Origin: DATAEU01 sp046724395
Lineage (GTDB): Bacteria; Actinomycetota; UBA4738; HRBIN12
Reading direction: 5' to 3'
NCBI GenBank assembly: GCA_046724395.1
Contig: JBKOWM010000109.1
Location: 1-6,540, forward strand
Length of the DNA stretch: 6,540 nucleotides
The translations under genes and the position numbers were made by a program. Of the stretch, positions 1-5,573 are shown piece after piece (positions within the stretch are counted from its first letter, which is position 1; the number at the start of each line of letters is the position of its first letter). The notes below the pieces were generated by a model. The model was not told the origin of the DNA, did no database searches, and saw only the letters and a program-made list of their open reading frames with translations.

Positions 1-1204
1 ACGAGTCCGACCGGGTCGTTCGTCCGGCGATCCTGTGGAACGACCAGCGGTCGGCGGAGCAATACCGTGAGGTCGAGGAGCTCATCGGCCTGGATCGCCT
101 GATCTCGCTGACCGGCAACCGCGCCCTTACCGGGTTCACGGCGCCGAAGATCGTGTGGCTGCGAGAGCACGAGCCCGACGCGTTCGCCCGGACGCGCTCG
201 ATCATGCTGCCGAAGGATCTCCTCCGGCTGCGGCTCACCGGCGAGCGCGCGACCGATGTCGCCGATGCCTCGGGCACGCTCCTCCTCGACGTCGGGCATC
301 GGCGTTGGAGCGAGACCCTCGTCCACGACCTCGGCATCGACACGGCGTGGCTCCCGAGCCTCGCCGAATCGCCGATGGCGACTGGGACGACGGCCGAGGG
401 CGCCATCGTGGCCGCGGGCGCGGGCGCGGGCGATCGGGCGCGGGCGCGGTCGGCGTCGGTGTCATCCGGCCGGGAAGCGTATCCATCGTCATCGGCACCT
501 CTGGCGTCGTGTTCGCGCCGCTGCCGTCGTATGCGCCCGATCCGTTGCGCGCGTGCACACGTTCTGTCACGGGCGCCGTCGACCTGGCACGCGATGGGTG
601 TGATGCTGTCGGCCGGGGCATCCCTTCGATGGCTCCGCGACGTGGTCGCACCCGGCGAATCCTTCGCTGTGCTCAGCGAGCGCGCGTCGATGTGGCCGCC
701 CGGCGGCGATGGCCTGACGTTCCTTCCGTACCTCACTGGCGAGCGGACGCCGCACGCCGACCCCGATGCCCGGGGCGCCTTCGTCCGGCTGACGATCCGC
801 CACGACGTCGGTGCACTCGTCCGCGCCGTCCTCGAGGGCGTCGCCTTCGGGTTGGGCGAGGGATGGGAGCTGATCCGCTCGACGGGGGTGGCGCCGACGG
901 ACGTTGGGGTCTCGGGAGGCGGCTCACGAAGCGAGTTGTGGCTGCGGATTCTGGCGTCGGCGCTCGGCGTCCCCGTCAGGCCGACGCGGCTCGACGCAAG
1001 CGCCGCCCTCGGCGCGGCGTTGCTCGGCGGCGTGGCGGCCGGGCGTTTCTCCAGTGTCGCCGAGGCGGCGTCGCTGGCGAGGACCCGCGGCACGATCGAC
1101 CCCGAGCCGTCGTGGAGCGCCGCCTCGACGCCGCGTTCGAGCGGTTCCGCGAGTTGTACCCCGCGCTTCATGGCGGCGCCGTGGGAAACGAGATCATCGG
1201 GTGA
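1..1204 (+). pseudogene. xylB: Xylulokinase-like FGGY sugar kinase, 5' partial, four apparent -1 frameshifts
   Basis: Family role: ATP-dependent phosphorylation of D-xylulose (or a related ketose/polyol) to feed the pentose phosphate pathway in the cytoplasm. The window opens inside the N-terminal FGGY domain. The first in-frame codon is at base 3, and roughly the first 70-80 residues are missing. Visible family landmarks are RPAILWNDQR, LPKDLLRLRLTGE, ATDVADASGTLL, the GAGD motif with the catalytic aspartate, IGTSGVVFA, VHTFCHG, GVMLSAGASLRWLRD, LPYLTGERTPHADP, VLEGVAFGL, VSGGGSRSELW and the tail AAFERFRELYPALHGG. These lie in three frames: frame 3 to about 440, frame 2 to about 550, frame 1 to about 572, frame 3 to about 1120, then frame 2 to the TGA at 1202-1204. 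Each switch is explained by one missing G or C. As written, about 43 residues around the ATP-binding loops and the C-terminus are garbled. It could be a real pseudogene or an intact gene with read errors. The exact sugar (xylulose or another ketose) is inferred from the motifs. Confidence 0.75.
414..449. repeat. Short GCGGGC tandem repeat inside the kinase gene
   Basis: Three perfect tandem copies of GCGGGC lie at 414-431. After GATCG a second block follows, with a full copy at 440-445 and a partial copy at 446-449. The first block codes for Ala-Gly repeats just before the catalytic Asp of the kinase (AAGAGAGD, where relatives commonly read VAGAGD), so one unit looks extra. The first apparent frameshift falls in the second block. 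Slippage, or base-calling difficulty in this repeat, could explain both; that part is inference. Confidence 0.6.
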
Positions 1205-2081
1205 CGAACGCCTCGAGCTCCTCGCGCGTTGCGAGACTCGTCCTTGCGCCGACCGCGCGCGAGGCAAGCGCGCCGGCGCCCGCCGCCAAGCGAACCGCGT
1301 CTGCAAGATCCCGTCCGTCGCCGATGGCCCAAGCCAGCGTCGCGCTGAACGCGTCTCCGGCGCCCGTCGTGTCGCGCACGTCGATTGCGAACGCGGGCTG
1401 ATGGTGAACGTCTCGGCCGGCGCGGTGCACGTCGGCGCCCTCGGCGCCGAGTGTGACGACGATGGTGTCGACGCCGGAGGCGAGCAGCCGTTCGATGTCC
1501 GCAGCGAGTGCGAGCGCCTCCGCACGGTTTGGCGTAAGGACCGTCGTGCGTGCGAGCAGCGAAGCCGCGAGCGGACGCGCCGGCGCCGGGTTCAGAACGA
1601 ACGGCCAGCCGCGCTCGGACGCGCCCTGCGCGGCCGCCATGACGCCACCGTCCGGAATCTCGAGGTTCGCGAGGACGACAGCCCGCTCGGCGTCGATCCG
1701 GCCGACCGCATCCCGCACGAACGTCCCGTCGAGGTCGGCGTTTGCTCCGGACGCGACGGTGATGACGTTCTCGCCGGTCTCGTCCACCCAGATCTGCGCG
1801 ACACCCGTCGACAGCGCCGACGTCCCCAGCTCGGAGCAGTCGACCCCGGCCCGCTCGAGATCCGCGCGCGTCCACGCGCCGAGATCGTCATCGCCGACCT
1901 TGCCAACGAACCACGCTCGGGCTCCGAGCGTCGCGGCGGCCGCCGCCTGGTTCGCGCCCTTTCCCCCCGGCGCGCGAGAGAACGTCGCGCCGATCACCGT
2001 CTCACCGGCGCTCGGCAGGCGCGGCACGCGCATGAACAGATCGACGTTGGCGGACCCGACGACGATGACGTTCGAGGTCAC
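1194..2081 (-). CDS. rbsK: Ribokinase (PfkB family sugar kinase)
   Basis: Cytoplasmic kinase expected to convert D-ribose plus ATP to ribose 5-phosphate. The 295-residue product is close to the usual ribokinase length of about 300. Sugar-binding elements are GSANVDL (Asp14) and GGKGANQA (39-46, Gly40, Lys41, Asn44), with a Glu141 equivalent to the E. coli sugar-contact Glu. The PfkB N-x-x-E metal motif is TPNRAEA (Asn185, Glu188). The ATP-side signature DTTGAGDAF (237-245) carries the catalytic base Asp243. GTG is chosen as the start because the family N-terminus (TSNVIVVGSANVD) begins exactly there and a GGAGGT lies just upstream; the longer upstream reading frame would run into the divergent neighbour. 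The stop overlaps the end of the convergent xylulokinase by 11 bases. The stretch between TPNRAEA and the next beta strand is a little short. A related pentose or deoxyribose cannot be excluded as substrate, but the ribokinase motifs are strong. Nucleoside hydrolase further along could supply ribose. Confidence 0.9.
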   Translation of the reverse strand: MTSNVIVVGSANVDLFMRVPRLPSAGETVIGATFSRAPGGKGANQAAAAATLGARAWFVGKVGDDDLGAWTRADLERAGVDCSELGTSALSTGVAQIWVDETGENVITVASGANADLDGTFVRDAVGRIDAERAVVLANLEIPDGGVMAAAQGASERGWPFVLNPAPARPLAASLLARTTVLTPNRAEALALAADIERLLASGVDTIVVTLGAEGADVHRAGRDVHHQPAFAIDVRDTTGAGDAFSATLAWAIGDGRDLADAVRLAAGAGALASRAVGARTSLATREELEAFVTR

Positions 2082-2143
2082 GCCACCTCCGGGGTAGGGG
2101 AGGACACCGGACCCGAAGTCTAGAGGTCGACGAGGGAGGATCG
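2082..2143. promoter_or_regulatory. Divergent promoter region, ribokinase / GH42-like gene
   Basis: These 62 bases separate two genes that point away from each other, so both promoters must lie here or just inside the coding ends. On the minus strand TAGACT (2117-2122) fits the TANNNT form of a -10 element and would give a leader of about 28 bases for the ribokinase, but no TTGACA-like -35 stands at 17 bases. On the plus strand I see no convincing -10. The GH42-like start has GGGAGGA at 2134-2140. The short shared region makes co-regulation plausible; no clear operator is visible. Confidence 0.3.
2085..2090 (-). promoter_or_regulatory. Shine-Dalgarno sequence of the ribokinase
   Basis: On the minus strand GGAGGT sits three bases before the GTG start. 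The spacing is short, but the match to the anti-SD is full, and it decides the GTG start over the longer upstream reading frame. Confidence 0.6.
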
Positions 2144-4240
2144 ATGGAGCGTGGGGTGTACTTCGACGGCTGGTACCCGCGACAGCACAACTACCATCCG
2201 AGCCTGCCGCCGCGGCGCCTGAGGATGGTCGAGGACCTCGGGGCGTACCGAGCCACGATGCTGGTGTGGTCGGCGCTCGGCGGCGGCGTCGTCTCGCTCC
2301 CGTATCTCGAGGAGGAAGCCTTCGCACCTGTCCAGCCTCGCTACCGGATCTACGGACACCTCAACGACGCCGAGTTCATCCAGGAGTGCGGCAAGCGCGG
2401 GATCAAGGTCTTCGGAATCGTCTTCGAGCACGCCTGGGAGTACCCGGTCGAGCTCAACGAGGACGAGAGCGAGGTGCTGGCGTGGAACGAGGTCCGCGGC
2501 GCCGGTGCAGCGCGCGACTGGCTCGGGATGCGTGAGTTCTGGCAGAACCGCTACCCGAAGCTCTGGAAGCCCCGCGAGCGGTACTTCGACACCGCGATGA
2601 CGAATGCATGGGGCGAGCCGGTCGAAGACATTCTCGAGGAGTGCGCGCAGCGCAAGATCACCGGTGAGCCGTGTCGTGCTTTGTGGGTGGAGTGCCCCGA
2701 TCGGGAGCACTACAACTACATGATGGACCGGAACAATCCGGTCTGGCGCGAGTACCTCAAGGCGATCGTCCGGATACAGGTCGACGCCGGTGCGCACGGC
2801 GTGCAGTTCGACGAGACGGAGGTGCCGCTCACGTCCCTTCAGTACGGCGGGTGCTTCTGTCGTACATGCGTGAGCGGCTTCCGTGAGCATCTGCGATCGA
2901 TGCCCGCGGACGAACGGCCGACGGACATCGCGGGCGAGGACCTCTCCTCGTTCCATTACGGTGAGTGGCTTCGCGAACGCGGTTACGACTTCGTCGCGAA
3001 CCGCGCGACAACGCCGCTCTTCTTCGACTATGTCAGGTGGCAGCAGCGGAACATCGCGCGGTACTTCGCCGAACTCGCCGCCTACGCGCGCGAGTACGGC
3101 AGGAGCGTGGGTCGGGACGTGCTGGTGTCCGGGAACTTCTTCAACCTGTTCGAGCACTACTACCCGATGGTGCCGCACGTCGACGTCGTCACGACGGAGA
3201 TGCGAAATACGCTCTGGCGGCAGCCCGAGTGGTACCGCTACGCGGCCGGCTTCGGCCGCGGCAGGTCCGTCGTCGTGGTCGAGAACCCGTACGGCGGCGT
3301 CGTGCCGGAGATGGTCGAGATGCTCAAGCACGGACGCGGGTTCGACCGATTCCGGCAGTCCCTGTACGAGGCAGCCGCGCTCGGCGTCAACATGTCGGTC
3401 CCGTACGGGTCGTGGATGGGGAGCGTCGTGGAGGACGCCTTCTACGCGCCGCACGACCTCGTGCTCGAGATCCAGACGTTCCTCGCGGAACACGAGCAGC
3501 TCTTCGGGAGCGACCCCTCGGCGGCCGAGCTCGCCGTCGTCTACGGCATCCAGAGCAATGCGATGGCGCGCGCGGCGACCGAGCTGCCGCTGGATAACCG
3601 TGTGAATCAGCTGCCCGAGGACGACGTCATCGCGTTCGACCAGGTCTGCCGCGTGCTCGCGGCCGCGATGCAGCCGTATGACGTCCTGTTCTTCCCCGAC
3701 GGCGAGCTGCGCGCCGACTCGCTCGAAACCGCGGACCTCGCGCGCTACCGAACGATCGTCGTCCCCGCCGTCGACACGCTGACGCGCCGGCAGGCGGAGC
3801 TGCTCGACGCGTTCGTCGAGGATGGAGGCCAGCTGGTCGTCGCCGGCGCGCTGGGGACGAACATCGGGGACCGGACGGGCGCATTGCTGGAGCGGGAGGG
3901 CGTGACGCACGCCGAGCCGTTCGCGTTCGGGCTCGAGCATCTGCCTCTCGGCCGGCAGGTCGAGGTCGTCGACGGTCGGACCGACGCCGCCCTCGCGCTC
4001 CACGAGACCGATGCCGGGATCGCTCTTCACGTCATTCGCTACGACTACGACTCCGACGCGGACCGGGTCCCGTCGCTCGAGGCGCTCACCCTGGCCGTCC
4101 GGCTACCGACGCGCTTCGACTCGGTTCACGCGTTCGACCCGGCCGGCACCCTTCGCGCCGAGCTCCACCCCGACGGCGACCGGCATCGCGTGAGACTCTC
4201 GAACCTCGGCGTGTACGGCGTGGCGCTGCTGTCGAGTTGA
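2144..4240 (+). CDS. Putative glycoside hydrolase, GH42-like architecture (barrel, GATase-like trimerisation and C-terminal beta domains)
   Basis: A 698-residue protein with no signal peptide, so probably cytoplasmic. Residues 1-450 look like a TIM barrel (RGVYFDGWYP at 3-12, RGIKVFGIVFEHAWE at 85-99, GVQFDETEVPL at 219-229, LVSGNFFNLFEHYYP at 327-341, VVTTEMR at 348-354, VVVVENPYGG at 376-385). Residues 460-600 resemble the glutamine-amidotransferase-like trimerisation domain of GH42 (AVVYGIQSN, YDVLFFPDGE, YRTIVVPAVDTLTRRQAELLDAFVEDGGQLVVAG). The last 90 or so residues read as a beta-sandwich. CFCRTC (237-242) followed by a GFREHL-like helix matches the zinc-binding CxCxxC of GH42, with Cys184 or Cys177 as a possible fourth ligand. 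Asp223/Glu224/Glu226 and Glu352 are candidate catalytic acids, but this assignment is inferred. It may belong to the GHL-type hypothetical glycosyl hydrolases; I cannot name a substrate. The ATG is supported by GGGAGGA five or so bases upstream and by the barrel starting at once. Confidence 0.78.
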   Translation: MERGVYFDGWYPRQHNYHPSLPPRRLRMVEDLGAYRATMLVWSALGGGVVSLPYLEEEAFAPVQPRYRIYGHLNDAEFIQECGKRGIKVFGIVFEHAWEYPVELNEDESEVLAWNEVRGAGAARDWLGMREFWQNRYPKLWKPRERYFDTAMTNAWGEPVEDILEECAQRKITGEPCRALWVECPDREHYNYMMDRNNPVWREYLKAIVRIQVDAGAHGVQFDETEVPLTSLQYGGCFCRTCVSGFREHLRSMPADERPTDIAGEDLSSFHYGEWLRERGYDFVANRATTPLFFDYVRWQQRNIARYFAELAAYAREYGRSVGRDVLVSGNFFNLFEHYYPMVPHVDVVTTEMRNTLWRQPEWYRYAAGFGRGRSVVVVENPYGGVVPEMVEMLKHGRGFDRFRQSLYEAAALGVNMSVPYGSWMGSVVEDAFYAPHDLVLEIQTFLAEHEQLFGSDPSAAELAVVYGIQSNAMARAATELPLDNRVNQLPEDDVIAFDQVCRVLAAAMQPYDVLFFPDGELRADSLETADLARYRTIVVPAVDTLTRRQAELLDAFVEDGGQLVVAGALGTNIGDRTGALLEREGVTHAEPFAFGLEHLPLGRQVEVVDGRTDAALALHETDAGIALHVIRYDYDSDADRVPSLEALTLAVRLPTRFDSVHAFDPAGTLRAELHPDGDRHRVRLSNLGVYGVALLSS

Positions 4241-4250
4241 GCGGCTACGC

Positions 4251-4258
4251 GAGGGAGG
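4251..4258 (+). promoter_or_regulatory. Shine-Dalgarno sequence of the small membrane protein
   Basis: GAGGGAGG lies seven bases before the GTG at 4266. This strong site is the main argument that the short downstream frame is translated and starts at that GTG. Confidence 0.6.
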
Positions 4259-4265
4259 CTCGGCT

Positions 4266-4538
4266 GTGGGCGTCGTGAGGTTGGGTCGGGGAGTGAGGGC
4301 CGTCGCCGCCGCCGCGTGCTGGACCGCCTCGGTCGTCGTCGGGTTGGTGTCGGTCGCCGGCTTCGTCGGTGGCACCGGCTGCGTCCAAGGCGGGGCGACG
4401 ACGTGCGCGCCGTCAAGCGCGGTGCTGCTCGTCCTCGGGGTCCTCGCCGCCGTGGCGCTCGCGGCCGCCGGCGCGTTCATCCACAAGCCCCAGGCGAAGC
4501 GCCGCAAGCCGCGCCGGCCCTGGCAGTACCTCGACTAA
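4266..4538 (+). CDS. Small two-helix membrane protein, unknown function
   Basis: I do not recognise a family. The 90-residue product has a short basic N-terminus (Arg5, Arg8, Arg11), a hydrophobic helix at about 12-34, a loop with two cysteines (Cys39 and Cys47, in GTGCVQGG and TTCAP), a second hydrophobic helix at about 51-72, and a strongly basic tail (KPQAKRRKPRRP) ending in WQYLD. By the positive-inside rule both ends face the cytoplasm and the loop is outside, where the cysteines could form a disulfide. It starts at GTG with a strong SD and lies 25 bases after the GH42-like gene on the same strand, so the two are probably cotranscribed; a functional link is not shown. Its TAA overlaps the stop of the convergent nucleoside hydrolase by four bases (CTAA). 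Chance reading frames are common at this GC, but the SD, membrane pattern and tight fit between stops argue for a real gene. Confidence 0.65.
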   Translation: MGVVRLGRGVRAVAAAACWTASVVVGLVSVAGFVGGTGCVQGGATTCAPSSAVLLVLGVLAAVALAAAGAFIHKPQAKRRKPRRPWQYLD

Positions 4539-5473
4539 CGAGATCGATCTAGGCCGCGCGAGGCTCGGGCGACCGCGGCGCCCCAGTCGCGGGCCAGCCG
4601 CTCGCCGTCCACCGAGGTCACGACCCGCGTCGGTATGCCGTCCGGACCGTCGGCGACGGACAGACGCAGCCTGCGTCCGACGAGCTCGGAACGGATGGGC
4701 AACTCGTCGATCCGCGCGCCGTCCCACCCACACGCGACGGCGGCCGCGAGCGGGTCGTACTGGAAGTTCAACAGGTCGTCCGGAAGCGCCGGGTGCTCCT
4801 CGGGGAGATGCTTCATCCCGTACTCCTCGCCGCGACGGCGCGCCTGCTCCGAGATCAACGCGCCGAGTGGCCCGGCTGCCTCGAGCGCCGGCAGGTCGCG
4901 CTCGCGCAGGAACGTCTCGAGCGTGGCCGAAACCTGTGCGACGAGCGGACGACATCGCTCGAATACGACCTTCGCCGCGAGCGCGTCCTGTTGGACGTTG
5001 AAGTCCTGATCCCATGTCCACGGTGGGAAACCGTCGCGCGACGGCGTGACCCAGCCGCCCATCACGACGAGCGGTACCTCTTCGAGCGCGCCCGGCCGCG
5101 CGGCCTCGAACATGGCCAGGTTCGTATACGGGCCGATCGCGACGACGGTCGCGCCGGCCGAGACGCTCGCCTCGAGGAGGTCGAGGGCGGCACCGGGCGG
5201 CGACGGCATCGGCGAGATCGGCTCGGGCCACACGTCGGGGAAGTCGAGCGGGACGAAGTAGCCGCCGAGCGACCCCTCGCCGCCCGCAGCGACGGGGATA
5301 TCGTTGCGGCCCACAAGCCCCAGTGCGTATCGCGTCATCCCCGCGCGGATCCCGCCCGGATCGGAGACCGTCGTGACGCCGACGACCTCGACGTCCGGCC
5401 ACCCGAGGAGCATCGCGAGCGCGCACAGATCGTCGGTGTCGGACCCCAGATCCGTGTCGAGGTGGACGCGCAC
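4535..5473 (-). CDS. Inosine-uridine preferring nucleoside hydrolase (IUNH family)
   Basis: Predicted cytoplasmic N-ribohydrolase that splits a nucleoside into base and ribose using a bound calcium ion. The 312-residue length is typical. The N-terminal aspartate cluster DTDLGSDTDD (6-15) is the calcium and ribose site, and the second family calcium ligand is Asp240 in FQYDPLAAA. Other family landmarks are VVGVTTVSD (30-38), IPVAAG (59-64), VVAIGPYTNLA (110-120), LVVMGG (135-140) and DQDFNV (155-160). Differences from the classic enzymes: the aspartate motif is two residues longer than DxDxGxDD, Tyr239 stands where the group I histidine precedes the DPLA aspartate, and Asp157 stands in place of Glu before the Phe-Asn pair. 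Substrate preference is therefore open. The start is GTG with no visible SD and a -10-like element seven bases upstream, suggesting leaderless translation. It is tail to tail with the small membrane gene and divergent from the reductase. Released ribose would suit the ribokinase nearby. Confidence 0.92.
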   Translation of the reverse strand: MRVHLDTDLGSDTDDLCALAMLLGWPDVEVVGVTTVSDPGGIRAGMTRYALGLVGRNDIPVAAGGEGSLGGYFVPLDFPDVWPEPISPMPSPPGAALDLLEASVSAGATVVAIGPYTNLAMFEAARPGALEEVPLVVMGGWVTPSRDGFPPWTWDQDFNVQQDALAAKVVFERCRPLVAQVSATLETFLRERDLPALEAAGPLGALISEQARRRGEEYGMKHLPEEHPALPDDLLNFQYDPLAAAVACGWDGARIDELPIRSELVGRRLRLSVADGPDGIPTRVVTSVDGERLARDWGAAVARASRGLDRSR

Positions 5474-5480
5474 GACGCGG

Positions 5481-5486
5481 AGCTTA
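5481..5486 (-). promoter_or_regulatory. Candidate -10 element for a leaderless nucleoside hydrolase transcript
   Basis: On the minus strand TAAGCT (TANNNT form) ends seven bases before the GTG at 5473, the distance expected if transcription starts on the start codon. No SD lies in between. There is no good -35 at 17 bases, so the call rests on spacing and on the missing SD. Confidence 0.35.
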
Positions 5487-5562
5487 CCGGGGAGTGGCGA
5501 GGCGGCCTCCCGCCGAAGCTAGGATGCGCGTTCGGCGCGACCCTGGCCGGCTTACGAACCAC

Positions 5563-5568
5563 GAGGAG
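5563..5568 (+). promoter_or_regulatory. Shine-Dalgarno sequence of the aldo/keto reductase
   Basis: GAGGAG lies five bases before the GTG at 5574. It fixes that GTG as the start; the family N-terminus (LGTSGLNISRLGLGAW) follows after a few residues, as usual. Confidence 0.65.
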
Positions 5569-5573
5569 TCTCG

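Larger units (their letters stand above)
5474..5573. promoter_or_regulatory. Divergent intergenic region, nucleoside hydrolase / aldo-keto reductase
   Basis: A 100-base gap between divergent genes. On the plus strand TAGGAT (5520-5525) is a fair -10 for the reductase and would give a leader of roughly 40 bases; no -35 consensus is seen. A small perfect inverted repeat, GAGGC-G-GCCTC, lies at 5499-5509 between the two candidate -10 elements, and an overlapping GGCGG/CCGCC stem lies at 5501-5514. Either could be an operator, but repeats this short are also expected by chance in GC-rich DNA. Confidence 0.3.

Noticed and set aside
436..580. Programmed frameshifting in the kinase gene
   Set aside because: Three shifts close together and a fourth later, without a slippery heptamer or a clear downstream structure, do not fit known programmed frameshifting; mutation or read error is simpler.
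153..2123. A 656-codon open frame on the plus strand covering the kinase and all of the ribokinase antisense
   Set aside because: Only its first part carries kinase motifs. After about 1120 the true C-terminus is in another frame, and the rest is the reverse of the ribokinase, kept open by high GC.
2082..2327. Extension of the ribokinase upstream to base 2327
   Set aside because: The extra 82 codons overlap the divergent gene and lack family similarity, while the GTG at 2081 has an SD and the proper ribokinase N-terminus.
2120..4030. A 636-codon open frame on the minus strand opposite the GH42-like gene
   Set aside because: It has no recognisable motif and mirrors the codon pattern of the strongly supported plus-strand gene; long antisense frames are common at this GC.
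5499..5514. Small inverted repeats as a terminator
   Set aside because: They lie between two divergent starts, have no T-run, and have stems of only five pairs.
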